Program-made: the position numbers and the translations under genes
DNA from: an uncultured Clostridia bacterium
Lineage (GTDB): Bacteria; Bacillota_A; Clostridia; TANB77; CAG-508
Assembly (NCBI GenBank): GCA_944393405.1
Contig: CALYAC010000007.1
Coordinates: forward strand, 43,666-107,665
Length of the DNA: 64,000 nucleotides
Direction of reading: 5' to 3'
Part shown: positions 18,153 to 27,125 of the stretch, piece by piece
How positions within the stretch are numbered: position 1 is the stretch's first letter
How the letters are laid out: each line of letters begins with the position of its first letter
The notes under the pieces: model-generated
Told to the model about the DNA's origin: nothing
Databases searched by the model: none
Seen by the model: the letters and a program-made list of their open reading frames with translations, nothing else

Positions 18153-19166
18153 TTAAACTTCAATTATATTATTTATTGAATTTACATTTTTCATAATTTC
18201 TTCATATTTGTCTAAAGATCTATTTAATAATATATAGCTAAATATATCTAATTTTTGAATATTATAATTTGTTATTTCAAACGTATCATCTAATATTACT
18301 GCTATATGATATCCATCTTTTATTAATTTTTCTACTTTTTTCTTATTTTCTAAATATCTTTGATATCTAATTTTTAAGTTTAATTTATCTTGTATATATG
18401 GTGTATTAATTATATTTAATATTCCTTTTATTTTTTTATCTTTATTAAACAAGGAATCTGCAAATTCAACTATATACTGTTTTTTAAAATTTAGTTTTTT
18501 TAAGTCACTAATTATTTTTAAAGAAACTAAATAATATTCTATGTATAATTTTTCTTCTTTTACTAACCCTGTATTAAAAGCTTTTCTTATAGATTCATCA
18601 CTATAAATTTCTGGAAATTTTATATTAGCTTTTAAATTCACTCTGTATACATTCTTTTTTGTATATTCAGATATTTTTAATTCAAATTCTTTGCTTTCAA
18701 ATTTCTTGTATAAAGCTTTTTCTTCTTCATCAAATTCATTTAATAAATTTATTAAGTCCTCTTTAAATTTTTCATTTTCTTTTTTTAATATTTTTATTCT
18801 TAATTTGTATAAATCATCAATTTTTTTATTAATATCTTTATAATATACAACATTATCAAAATATAATACATAGTAGAAAAATAGATGAATATTTTTTATT
18901 AACTCCATATTCTCAGGATATTTTTTCAAAAGTTTTTCTTCTGTCATTTGCATAATTCGAAGAATTCTTTTTCTTAAAGTTAACCCTTTATTAATTTCAT
19001 CATCTTCTTCTAGAGAACTATAATTGTTATAACGAATATTAATATATGAATTTATATATTCTTCACATATTTTTTTATTAAATTTATTTTCAAATACTAA
19101 TTTTAAATATTTATTAATCTTCCTTGTTACTATATCTAAGTATTCTTCCATAATATTTATTGTCAT
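18153..19166 (-). CDS. Unknown helical cytoplasmic protein, 337 residues
   Basis: No family was recognised. It is Lys/Ile/Asn/Glu-rich and probably largely helical, with no signal or membrane segment, and has a charged stretch around 120-180. The ATG at 19166 follows AGGTG by a proper distance; the frame opens at a GTG 9 bases earlier. It lies 13 bases after a TasA-like gene and about 30 bases before the AAA+ gene, so with the AAA+ and DUF2357-like proteins it forms a cytoplasmic trio inside an otherwise extracytoplasmic operon. Confidence 0.6.
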   Translation of the reverse strand: MTINIMEEYLDIVTRKINKYLKLVFENKFNKKICEEYINSYINIRYNNYSSLEEDDEINKGLTLRKRILRIMQMTEEKLLKKYPENMELIKNIHLFFYYVLYFDNVVYYKDINKKIDDLYKLRIKILKKENEKFKEDLINLLNEFDEEEKALYKKFESKEFELKISEYTKKNVYRVNLKANIKFPEIYSDESIRKAFNTGLVKEEKLYIEYYLVSLKIISDLKKLNFKKQYIVEFADSLFNKDKKIKGILNIINTPYIQDKLNLKIRYQRYLENKKKVEKLIKDGYHIAVILDDTFEITNYNIQKLDIFSYILLNRSLDKYEEIMKNVNSINNIIEV

Positions 19167-19179
19167 ATTTATCACCTAA

Positions 19180-20127
19180 TTATTTTATATTTACTGTAAT
19201 TACTGATTTATCATTAACTATAGGATATGTATAATCTTTTGTTTTATCTTTTTTATAAAATCTTATATTTTTACTACTTAAAGCATCTACTTCTATAGTT
19301 ATTGTATCTAAATATGTATATCCATCTAAAGACCTATAATCTTCATCTATTGCTTTTAAATAATTTTTATCTGTATTATCTATAACTATTTCATTTGGAT
19401 CAAATAAAAGAGTTAATTCTGCAGAATAACATTTGTTTTTATTGCTATCCGATAAATTTAAATAATCATTTATATCTATTTTATCTCCCACATCATAATT
19501 ATCAAATGCTTCTTTTACAAAATAATAAGATTGTGTATTTGTTATATTTAATTCTAAATAAGGATTATTTTCTTTGTCCTCTATTTGATATGTAACATTT
19601 TCTTGTCCTACAACTAATTTAAATGTAGCACTTAATTCCTTTTTATACTCTGAAGTTGAATTTACTACAATCTTTATAGTAACTATGTCTCCATTTTGAA
19701 ATTTTGTATTTGGCGTTATTTTTAAATTAAAATAATCCGAATTTGATTGTGCTGAAATAATTCCACTTTCTTTACTTAATTGACAAATTACATTATCACT
19801 TGCTGTATAACTAATATCATATCCAATGTCATAACTCGTCTTTTTTAAATTATTTTTTATACTATTCATATTTATTGTTATATTATAATCTTCTACCCCA
19901 GACCAATTATCTATTTGATATTCTGCCCCTTCAGAAGTTAATTTGTCACTATAAAAATAAAATTCTTTACTTTCCAAGAAAAAATTATTTAAACTATTAC
20001 TTGCATATCTTGCAAATACAGTTATTAACGAAGCTAGTATGGCTATAAAGATGAAAATTATTATTATTGCTTTTAAGCTTTTTACTCTTTGGTTTTGCTT
20101 TTCATATCTTCGTCTATGCTTTCCCAT
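19180..20127 (-). CDS. Exported or anchored beta-rich protein of the TasA locus
   Basis: A 315-residue protein with a basic N-terminus, a membrane segment (18-40) ending TVFARYASNSL, which resembles the end of SipW-type signal sequences, and a long beta-rich extracellular part with a possible Ig-like fold. The ARYAS motif and position support membership of the TasA-like group, but the mature part is longer and more divergent than its neighbours. The start is supported by AAAGGAG 5 bases upstream. A 68-base gap separates it from the previous gene, the largest in the operon. Confidence 0.6.
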   Translation of the reverse strand: MGKHRRRYEKQNQRVKSLKAIIIIFIFIAILASLITVFARYASNSLNNFFLESKEFYFYSDKLTSEGAEYQIDNWSGVEDYNITINMNSIKNNLKKTSYDIGYDISYTASDNVICQLSKESGIISAQSNSDYFNLKITPNTKFQNGDIVTIKIVVNSTSEYKKELSATFKLVVGQENVTYQIEDKENNPYLELNITNTQSYYFVKEAFDNYDVGDKIDINDYLNLSDSNKNKCYSAELTLLFDPNEIVIDNTDKNYLKAIDEDYRSLDGYTYLDTITIEVDALSSKNIRFYKKDKTKDYTYPIVNDKSVITVNIK

Positions 20128-20195
20128 GCTAACTCCTTTCTTCCTTTGTTTGATTTTATAGTCTTTCTTTTATATCTTTTATTGTTTTATATTGT

Positions 20196-20768
20196 TTAAT
20201 CTATTATTTGTTTTGATTCCACATTTATTTCTACAACATCAATTATATCTTGATATTCTTCCGTATTATACTCTTGTGGAAAATTAACAACTAATGTATA
20301 TATATTTGATATAGCTTGTGAATGTTTAAGTTCTTCACTATCTGTTGTAATTATTTTAAAATACGTTCCATCTTCATCTTGCTCATTATTTTCACTTGTA
20401 ATAATATTGGTTGCATTAGAATCTAAATAATTTTCATTTTTATATAATTTATATTTTAATGGAAGATTTGTTGTTGTTCTAAGTTCTAAACTGTATTCCA
20501 AGTCAGTTTCTGCAATTTGTCCATTTTCTTCATTTGTAATTTCAAATGTATATACATATGGTTCTGATCTTGGAACAATTTTTCCTAAATTTAATGTCAT
20601 ACTTTTATAGTCTTCTTTTAGTAAATAAAATGCAATATCTATATCAGCTTCTGATTCGGAATCGCTCTGATATCTAGATAAAGTCAATATAAATATATGT
20701 ATTGCTACTATAAAACATAATATTATTAAAATTAATTTTATATATAATCTTACTTTTTTATGTTGCAT
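20196..20768 (-). CDS. TasA-like exported protein
   Basis: A 190-residue protein: a short basic N-terminus, a hydrophobic segment (9-28), then LSRYQSDSESEADIDIAFYLL, the usual post-signal motif of SipW substrates in which an aromatic residue and a Ser-rich stretch precede a strand of the mature domain. The remainder is acidic and beta-like. It follows the catalytically complete signal peptidase gene by 7 bases, fitting an enzyme-substrate pair. Confidence 0.7.
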   Translation of the reverse strand: MQHKKVRLYIKLILIILCFIVAIHIFILTLSRYQSDSESEADIDIAFYLLKEDYKSMTLNLGKIVPRSEPYVYTFEITNEENGQIAETDLEYSLELRTTTNLPLKYKLYKNENYLDSNATNIITSENNEQDEDGTYFKIITTDSEELKHSQAISNIYTLVVNFPQEYNTEEYQDIIDVVEINVESKQIID

Positions 20769-20775
20769 TTATTTT

Positions 20776-21294
20776 CTATTTTCCTTCCATTTTTTCTTTT
20801 GGTTTATAAAATATTGCTATTCCAATTAAAGTAATTGTTATAAATATTGCTATTAAAACTATAGGACTAGAAAATGTTCTTTTTATTGAATTTAGATTAG
20901 GAAGTATTTTACATACTTTTCCACAAATTTGATTTCTTGTAATAGGCTCATCATTAGAAGTATTATTATCTCCTTTTGTTATTATTTTTTCATCCTCTAT
21001 CTTAATAACCCTATGAGTAATATAGTTATTATCACTTTTATAAACAATAATATCATTTTCACTAATATTCTTTGTTAATTTTACAATTACTGCATCTCCT
21101 ATATTTAATGTACTTTCCATGCTTCCTGTTTCAATTTCAAAAAAAGTATACCCAAATATATCCACATATTCTTTTTTCTGAATATTAACTTGAATAAATC
21201 CATATATTGCTATAATTAAGAATATAAAAATAAAAATTGTTATTACATTAAATAGAACTGTCAGTATTACTTTTAATACTTTATTAATTTTCAT
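20776..21294 (-). CDS. Signal peptidase I, SipW type
   Basis: A 172-residue membrane peptidase with all catalytic positions intact: Ser58 in ETGSMEST, His94 in ITHRV, and Asp109/Asp115 in KGDNNTSND. Membrane helices lie at about 8-35 and 144-162. It sits between two TasA-like genes with gaps of 4 and 7 bases, so it is the most likely processing enzyme for them. The gene arrangement substrate-peptidase-substrate is like the Bacillus tapA-sipW-tasA operon. Confidence 0.9.
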   Translation of the reverse strand: MKINKVLKVILTVLFNVITIFIFIFLIIAIYGFIQVNIQKKEYVDIFGYTFFEIETGSMESTLNIGDAVIVKLTKNISENDIIVYKSDNNYITHRVIKIEDEKIITKGDNNTSNDEPITRNQICGKVCKILPNLNSIKRTFSSPIVLIAIFITITLIGIAIFYKPKEKMEGK

Positions 21295-21298
21295 TATT

Positions 21299-21907
21299 TT
21301 AATTAATTTCCTTTATTTCTTCACCTAAATATTGCTTTACACTTATTTCAACCGGTATTTCTATTTTATTATTAACTATTTTTCCAATTTCAGTATCTTG
21401 TTCATTTTTAGTTTCGTCATTTTCCCAATAAAAATCAACTTGAATATCATTTATAGTCCCAGATTTAATTTGATCTAAAGTAATAATTCCTGTATAAGTG
21501 TCCTCCGCTGTTTTTACGAAAATTCCATTATTTTCGATTTCATCTATTGAATCAATTTTTATTTTTGTCTTTTCTATTTTTGAAAAATCAAATTTTATAT
21601 CATATCTAGCAGAAACATCTGTGTCCTTTGGATCAATTACTATATTAAATTTTCCTCTTAATCCAGGTGCTATATTTCCTTCTTCAATTCTGTCATTGCT
21701 TTCTATTTCAACATTATCTATAACAAAATTTCTATTAATTCCACTAGATATATTTGTATTATTTACATATATAATCCATTTTGCTTTTTCTACTACTATT
21801 TGTCCATTAACATTGCTTTCAAAAATTGCATATGTACTAATTATTATAATTAAAGTTAAAATAACACAAACAAGTGCTATAATACTAATTATATTTTTTT
21901 CCCTCAT
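21299..21907 (-). CDS. TasA-like exported protein
   Basis: A 202-residue protein with a signal segment (about 6-27) ending IISTYAIFESNVNG, then KAKWIIYVNN and a beta-rich acidic domain. The frame is open to 21979, but that start would overlap the upstream gene by 71 bases. The ATG at 21907 is chosen because GAGGAAG, inside the end of the upstream gene, lies 6 bases before it and only one base separates it from the previous stop. It is related to the plus-strand gene at 13484 (shared STYA and AKW motifs). Confidence 0.75.
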   Translation of the reverse strand: MREKNIISIIALVCVILTLIIIISTYAIFESNVNGQIVVEKAKWIIYVNNTNISSGINRNFVIDNVEIESNDRIEEGNIAPGLRGKFNIVIDPKDTDVSARYDIKFDFSKIEKTKIKIDSIDEIENNGIFVKTAEDTYTGIITLDQIKSGTINDIQVDFYWENDETKNEQDTEIGKIVNNKIEIPVEISVKQYLGEEIKEIN

Positions 21908-21908
21908 T

Positions 21909-22442
21909 CTATGCTTCCTCTTCAGTTTTTTCTTCTTTTTTAAGTTCTCTGATTTCTTGTATAACAATATACATTTCATATAGAAATGCTACTAATGATG
22001 GAAAAACAATCATAAATAAGAATCCCCATTTTGATTCTAAGACTCCTAAAACTGCTCCAACTACTGGCATTCTTTTTGCTGTATTTACACTTCCTATAAC
22101 ATACTCACTTGAAATTGGAACATCTCCATTTAATGTATATGTATATTCAAATGGTGTTATTTCTTCTTTTCCAGTCACTTGAGCTAGTGATATTTGCATT
22201 TCAGGACTGTATGTATTATAGAAGAAAATGACATCTCCTTCATTAATAGTATCTTTTTTATTTATAATTGCCAAATCTCCTTCTTTAAAATATGGCTCTA
22301 CTTGATTGCTATCTACTATAATTAATGAACTATCTCCAAGTTCACTTACTTTATATTCGTTATATGATAATAAACATATTGTTACAAATACTGCTATTGC
22401 TGCATATATTATAAATACTACATTACTAATAAATCTTTTCAT
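21909..22442 (-). CDS. Degenerate signal peptidase-like membrane protein
   Basis: A 177-residue protein with the topology and several landmarks of SipW-type peptidases: helix 7-27, a VEPYFKEGDLAIINK segment, GDVIFF, LNGDVP, IGSV, PVVGAVLG and a final helix 139-160. The catalytic Ser position of the SMxP motif is Gln47 (NQVEP), and the His-Arg position reads AlaGln (SLAQVTG), so both dyad residues appear lost. As the first gene of the nine-gene operon it may act as a non-catalytic partner. Start support: GAGGAG 6 bases upstream. Confidence 0.65.
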   Translation of the reverse strand: MKRFISNVVFIIYAAIAVFVTICLLSYNEYKVSELGDSSLIIVDSNQVEPYFKEGDLAIINKKDTINEGDVIFFYNTYSPEMQISLAQVTGKEEITPFEYTYTLNGDVPISSEYVIGSVNTAKRMPVVGAVLGVLESKWGFLFMIVFPSLVAFLYEMYIVIQEIRELKKEEKTEEEA

Positions 22443-22506
22443 ACTCTCTCCTCATCTTCATCTGTTCATTTATTTTTGTTTCATTTTTTCAACATATTTC
22501 TAGAAA

Positions 22507-22535
22507 AATATATCATAAGTAGTATTTATTTTCAA
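22507..22535 (-). promoter_or_regulatory. Sigma-A promoter of the SipW/TasA/AAA+ operon
   Basis: On the minus strand TTGAAA (22535-22530) and TATATT (22512-22507) are separated by exactly 17 bases, about 65 bases before the first start codon of the operon. Confidence 0.7.
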
Positions 22536-22553
22536 CTTTTTTCATCATATTTA

Positions 22554-22581
22554 TTGATTTTTTATCATTCAATGATATAAT
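22554..22581 (+). promoter_or_regulatory. Sigma-A promoter of the 299-residue protein gene
   Basis: TTGATT (22554-22559) and TATAAT (22576-22581) have a 16-base spacer. The start codon at 22609 has GGAGG 6 bases upstream. The promoter is back to back with that of the SipW/TasA operon, only 18 bases apart. Confidence 0.75.
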
Positions 22582-22608
22582 GTGACAAACTGATATCGGA
22601 GGAAACAA

Positions 22609-23508
22609 ATGATTACAAATTATACTAAAGACGAAATACAAATAAACATTGATTCTGAAGTTCAAGTAATTAATTCATATTTAGCAATTCAAATCAATCT
22701 AATAAATCAAATTTCAGTGTTTATTAATTCAACATATAAAGAAAGTTTTTTAAATGATGCTTTGTTAAATATTAACAAATGTAAATTAAATATTTCTTTA
22801 TTAAAGAATTTATTAGATATATTAAAAAATTTACAAAAAACTGTAGAATTTCTTACTAAAGACGGTTTAGATACTTATATAAAAGATTATAACGATTTAT
22901 TTTCAAGAAACATCTCTTCAATTTTTTCAAGAACATCAGAAATCGAAAACTTCATTAATGATGTTTCTTTAAATGTTTCTGATATAGTAAAAAATACTTC
23001 TAATTCATCTATTAAAGAAGATTTTGCAGAAAATTCTATTGATTTAAACAAATCATATAATACGCTTATAAATAATACCTTAGTAATTTCTGAATTAAGA
23101 AATATAGTAATTTTACCATATAACTTAGATGAATTAAAACTATATTTTTCTAATCATAATGATGAATATAATAATATAGAAGAAATAATTGAAAAAAATT
23201 ATACATTACCACTTTCTCATTTTAAACCAGCATCAATCGCTAGGTTTAGAGAAGCATATCACTTAATGAAAGATAAAGAAAATGCATCGAAAATAAATTC
23301 TTTATCTCTTGCTTTTGAACTTTTATTTAATTATAATTTACATCCCGCTATTATTTCTGCATGTAAAAATTTAGATGACTTAGATATATATTTATCTTGT
23401 TTAGAAGATAATGATTTAGAAAATTTTAGGAAATTTGATATAAAATATGAAGTTCCACCAGTTGTTTCAAAAAAATCTAAAAAAGATGATATTCCTCAAT
23501 TTATCTAA
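22609..23508 (+). CDS. Unknown helical protein, 299 residues
   Basis: No family was recognised. The first 180 residues are predicted helical, low in aromatic residues and rich in Asn/Ile/Ser, with a possible coiled coil (about 20-75). The C-terminal third has a helical region with Pro and Cys (YTLPLSHFKPASIARFREAY, then ACKNLDDLDIYLSCLEDND) and ends in a Lys-rich tail. No signal sequence. It has a strong promoter and ribosome site and its own terminator. Divergent transcription from the surface operon suggests, but does not show, a link with it. Confidence 0.65.
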   Translation: MITNYTKDEIQINIDSEVQVINSYLAIQINLINQISVFINSTYKESFLNDALLNINKCKLNISLLKNLLDILKNLQKTVEFLTKDGLDTYIKDYNDLFSRNISSIFSRTSEIENFINDVSLNVSDIVKNTSNSSIKEDFAENSIDLNKSYNTLINNTLVISELRNIVILPYNLDELKLYFSNHNDEYNNIEEIIEKNYTLPLSHFKPASIARFREAYHLMKDKENASKINSLSLAFELLFNYNLHPAIISACKNLDDLDIYLSCLEDNDLENFRKFDIKYEVPPVVSKKSKKDDIPQFI

Positions 23509-23522
23509 ATATTTTATTACAT

Positions 23523-23564
23523 AAAAAACAGTTATAAATTATCTTTTATTTATAACTGTTTTTT
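23523..23564. terminator. Bidirectional terminator after the 299-residue protein gene and pgm
   Basis: A long A/T-rich stem (about 23523-23539 with 23548-23564) has a T-run on the plus-strand side and A-run on the other, lying between convergent genes. Confidence 0.75.
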
Positions 23565-23573
23565 CTTTTATTA

Positions 23574-25310
23574 TTAATTTTGAGCTTTATCTGCCATTTC
23601 TTTTATTGCTACTTCCAATTTTTCAAGTTCTTTATCTGCATTATCTAAACTATTTCCACAAACTCCCATGTAAAATTTGATTTTAGGTTCTGTTCCTGAT
23701 GGACGAACACATACCCATGCATTTTTTTCTAAGTCAAAATATAAAACATTTGACTTTGGAAGCTTTGTAGATGCCTTATTTCCATTTGCATCTGTTACTT
23801 CTTGTTTCTCATAATCTCCAAATGAAACAACTTTTAATCCAGCAATTTCCTTTACAGGATTATTTCTCATATTTTCCATCATCTTTTTAATTTGAATAGC
23901 GCCTTCTGATCCTTTTAGAGTTATTGACATTTGTTTTTCTTTATAGTATCCATATTTTTCATATATTTTATTCATTTGATCCCATAGGGTTAATCCTTGT
24001 TTTTTATAATATGCTGCTGCCTCACAAACAGTCATTACAGCAACTATACCATCTTTATCTCTTGCATGTGTTCCTATTATACAACCATAGCTTTCTTCAT
24101 AAGAGAATAAGCAATCATATGAATTATCTTGCTCAAATCCTCTAATAATTTTAGCAATATTTTTAAATCCAGTAAGTGTTGAAAATAGTTTTACTCCATA
24201 TTCTTTTGCTATAGCATCTGTTAAATTTGAAGATACTATTGTTTTAATAACAGCTCCATTGTTAGGAAGCTCATTTTTAGCTTTCTTTTGTGAAAGTATA
24301 TATTCACAAACTAAATTACCTGTCATATTTCCATTAAATTGTATATATTCTCCTGTTTTTGTATCTTTAGCATATACTCCTAATCTATCTGCATCCGGGT
24401 CATTTGCCAAAATTATATCAGCATCAACCTCTTTAGCCAATTTTAATGCTAACTCGAAGGCTTTTGGATCTTCTGGATTTGGATAACTTACTGTTGGAAA
24501 ATGACCATCTGGTTTTTCTTGTTCTTTTACTATATATACATTTTCAAATCCAATTTCTTTTAATATTCTTTGAACAGGCACATTTCCAGTTCCATGTAAT
24601 GGTGTATATACAATTTTTATATCTTTTTGCATTTCTTTTATTACATCACCATGAACTACTAATTTTTTTAGCTCTTCTATATATTTATCATCTATTTCTT
24701 TTCCTATTGTATGATATAATCCTTTTTCAATTGCTTCGTTTTTATCCATTGATTTAATTTCTTTAAAATCTGTAATATTATTTACTTCATTTATTATCTC
24801 TTTATCTGTTGGTTCTACAATTTGTGCTCCATCTTCCCAATAAACTTTATATCCATTATATTCTGGTGGATTGTGGCTTGCTGTAACAACTATTCCTGCT
24901 ATACATCCAAGCTCTCTTACAGCATATGATAATTCTGGAGTTGGTCTCAAATCTTCAAATCTATATGTTTTTATACCATTAGCATTTAAACAAAGAGCTG
25001 CTTCATCACTAAACTCCTTTGACATTATTCTACAGTCATATGCTATTGCAACACCTCTGTTTTCTCCATGTTGTTTTATAATGTAATTTGCTAATCCTTG
25101 TGTTGCCTTTGTTACAGTGTATTTATTCATTCTATTTGTTCCGATTCCTATAATTCCTCTTAATCCTGCTGTACCAAATTCCAAATCTTTATAAAATCTA
25201 TCTTCTTTTTCTGCCTCATTATCTTTTATAGATTCTAATTCTTTTCTTGTATCATCATCAAATACAGGGTTATTTAACCATTCATTATACTTTTCTTCAT
25301 ATTTTTCCAT
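23574..25310 (-). CDS. pgcA: Phosphoglucomutase / phosphomannomutase
   Basis: A 578-residue alpha-D-phosphohexomutase, which interconverts glucose 6-phosphate and glucose 1-phosphate. The phosphoserine loop is TASHNPPEYNGYK, the metal-binding loop DPDADRLG, and the phosphate-binding loop RPSGTEPKIKFY near the C-terminus. Length and the N-terminal ELESIKDN...DLEFGTAGLRG motif match the PgcA-type family. It lies 92 bases downstream of galU on the same strand, giving a two-step route from glucose 6-phosphate to UDP-glucose for cell-surface glycans. Confidence 0.93.
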   Translation of the reverse strand: MEKYEEKYNEWLNNPVFDDDTRKELESIKDNEAEKEDRFYKDLEFGTAGLRGIIGIGTNRMNKYTVTKATQGLANYIIKQHGENRGVAIAYDCRIMSKEFSDEAALCLNANGIKTYRFEDLRPTPELSYAVRELGCIAGIVVTASHNPPEYNGYKVYWEDGAQIVEPTDKEIINEVNNITDFKEIKSMDKNEAIEKGLYHTIGKEIDDKYIEELKKLVVHGDVIKEMQKDIKIVYTPLHGTGNVPVQRILKEIGFENVYIVKEQEKPDGHFPTVSYPNPEDPKAFELALKLAKEVDADIILANDPDADRLGVYAKDTKTGEYIQFNGNMTGNLVCEYILSQKKAKNELPNNGAVIKTIVSSNLTDAIAKEYGVKLFSTLTGFKNIAKIIRGFEQDNSYDCLFSYEESYGCIIGTHARDKDGIVAVMTVCEAAAYYKKQGLTLWDQMNKIYEKYGYYKEKQMSITLKGSEGAIQIKKMMENMRNNPVKEIAGLKVVSFGDYEKQEVTDANGNKASTKLPKSNVLYFDLEKNAWVCVRPSGTEPKIKFYMGVCGNSLDNADKELEKLEVAIKEMADKAQN

Positions 25311-25348
25311 ATTAACTTTTAAAATCCTTTCTCTTCTCTAAAATATCT

Positions 25349-25391
25349 AAGCGGAATAAGTCATTAGATGTTAATGGCATATCCCGCTTAT
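25349..25391 (-). other. Imperfect hairpin between galU and pgcA
   Basis: AAGCGGGATA and the complementary CCGCTT end form a long imperfect stem with an AT loop. On the minus strand no T-run follows, so read-through from galU into pgcA is likely. Confidence 0.4.
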
Positions 25392-25402
25392 ATTATTTAA
25401 TA

Positions 25403-26272
25403 TTATATATCTAATGATTTAATAAATTTAATTAAATCGTCTCTTAACTCAGGTCTTCTTAAAGTTTCATCAACTGATGCTTTAACAAATCCTAATTTAT
25501 CACCTGAATCAAATCTTTTTGCTTCATAAAGATATGCATACACACCTTCTTTTGTATTTACCATACTATTATATGCATCTGTTACTTGAATTTCTCCACC
25601 TTTTCCAGGTTTTGTTTTCTCTAAGAAATCAAATAAGTCTGGCATTAAAACATGTCTATCAGATATTGCCAAATTAGATTTTGTTTCTTCTACTTTTGGT
25701 TTTTCTTGCATCTTTTCAACTTTATATAATCTATCTGTAACAGCTTCTCCAGAAACATTTCCGTATTTTGGAACATCTTTCCAATCTACTCTTTCAACAC
25801 CTATTACTGAAGAACCTAATTTCTCATGTTGCTCAATTATTTCTTTCAAACAAGGTTTATCTCCTTGCATTATAACGTCTCCATACATTATTGCAAAAGG
25901 TTCATTTCCTACAAAGTCTTTAGCCATATATATAGCGTGTCCTAGTCCTTTTGCTCCACCTTCTTCAACTATGAAATGTATTTTTGCCTTTCCTGATAAA
26001 TTTGTTACTTGTGGAATAAAACTTTCTTTTCCTCTTTCTTTTAAGAATTCTTCAAGTTCTTCGTCCTTTGAGAAGTAGTCTTCTACTATCTCTTTCTTTC
26101 TTCCTACGACTAAAAGAATTTCTTCTATTCCTGATGCAACGGCTTCATCTACTAGATATTGAATTATTGGTTTATCTAATATTGTAAGCATACATTTAGG
26201 TAAACTTTTGCATGCAGGTAAGAATCTTGTTGCGAATCCAGCTACGGGTATAACTGCTTTTCTTACACTCAT
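25403..26272 (-). CDS. galU: UTP-glucose-1-phosphate uridylyltransferase
   Basis: A 289-residue cytoplasmic nucleotidyltransferase making UDP-glucose from UTP and glucose 1-phosphate. The N-terminal nucleotide loop reads AGFATRFLPACKSLPKCML, GRKKEIVEDYF follows, and GLGHAIYMAKDF and the EKPKVEETKSNLAI region are recognisable. Two positions are unusual: the loop has FAT where GLGT or GFGT is usual, and PKCM replaces the common PKEM. The overall match to GalU remains clear. The start codon has a good AGGAGG-like site. It probably shares a transcript with pgcA. Confidence 0.9.
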   Translation of the reverse strand: MSVRKAVIPVAGFATRFLPACKSLPKCMLTILDKPIIQYLVDEAVASGIEEILLVVGRKKEIVEDYFSKDEELEEFLKERGKESFIPQVTNLSGKAKIHFIVEEGGAKGLGHAIYMAKDFVGNEPFAIMYGDVIMQGDKPCLKEIIEQHEKLGSSVIGVERVDWKDVPKYGNVSGEAVTDRLYKVEKMQEKPKVEETKSNLAISDRHVLMPDLFDFLEKTKPGKGGEIQVTDAYNSMVNTKEGVYAYLYEAKRFDSGDKLGFVKASVDETLRRPELRDDLIKFIKSLDI

Positions 26273-26343
26273 TTTTCTCTTTTTCCTCCTAATTTATATA
26301 ATTTTTATCCCTACTATAAATAAAAATAACATAGAATAGTTGT

Positions 26344-26372
26344 ATTTTATATTATTTTATATAAAAAATCAA
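26344..26372 (-). promoter_or_regulatory. Sigma-A promoter of galU
   Basis: On the minus strand TTGATT (26372-26367) and TAAAAT (26349-26344) have a 17-base spacer, 70-100 bases before the galU start. Confidence 0.6.
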
Positions 26373-26382
26373 GTGTAATTTT

Positions 26383-26409
26383 AGGGATTTTTAATAAACA
26401 GTTATCCCT
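26383..26409 (-). terminator. Possible weak terminator of the 176-residue protein gene
   Basis: AGGGAT and ATCCCT arms enclose a 15-base loop after the stop codon at 26419. No clean T-run follows on the minus strand. Confidence 0.35.
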
Positions 26410-26418
26410 TAAGTTTAA

Positions 26419-26949
26419 TTATGCATAATCTTCAAAAACATCATTAATTTCTCTTTCTCCAGATGTATTTAAAATCTTATCATGTTTCTTCAAAATATCA
26501 TGTACATTTAAATTAAACTCACTTACTTCAAAGCAATTTATTATTTTTATATTTATACCTTTATTTATTTTTTCCAAATTATTATTTAAAATTTTTAAAT
26601 ATTTATTAATATTCTTATTAATATTGTCCACATAATTTATATTACCGTTAACAAATATTACATTTTTTATATTATCACTTTTAAGTTTGTTCATTATATT
26701 CTTTATCTCTGAATATTTTAATAATTTCTTTTCTGTCCAATCCAAATTTAGTATTTCTTCTTTATTTTTTAAATTTAATTTTGAAACTAAAGTTTTTACA
26801 TTATTTTCTATATTATTTTCTAATATTGTTATAATATTGGCTTTTTCATTTATTTGTCTATTTATGTATGGAAGTAACATTGTAACTAAATGCCAATCAC
26901 TTACATAAAAACTACATATTTTTTCAATGTTATTTTTTAATATTTCCAT
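26419..26949 (-). CDS. Unknown protein, 176 residues
   Basis: No family was recognised. The start is placed at 26949 because AAGGAGG lies 8 bases upstream; the frame is open 42 bases further without a site. The N-terminal segment ICSFYVSDWHLVTMLLPYI looks structured rather than membrane-spanning, and a central strand NVIFVNGNINYVD followed by helices suggests an alpha/beta fold. There is no signal peptide. It is divergent from spoIIR, with a TGTCGAA core (27036-27030) in the shared promoter region. Confidence 0.6.
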   Translation of the reverse strand: MEILKNNIEKICSFYVSDWHLVTMLLPYINRQINEKANIITILENNIENNVKTLVSKLNLKNKEEILNLDWTEKKLLKYSEIKNIMNKLKSDNIKNVIFVNGNINYVDNINKNINKYLKILNNNLEKINKGINIKIINCFEVSEFNLNVHDILKKHDKILNTSGEREINDVFEDYA

Positions 26950-27125
26950 ATTAAAAGCCTCCTTTATTTTCAATATGGTAAATTTTACCATCTGTATTTC
27001 CGTAAGTCAACTTAAATCGTGTCCTCTATTTCGACACACATTTTTTTAAATCTTGGAAAAGATGTATAAAATTTTAAAAAAAGTAAATAATTTTATTACA
27101 AGTAAAATTTAAAATGGAGGTTATT

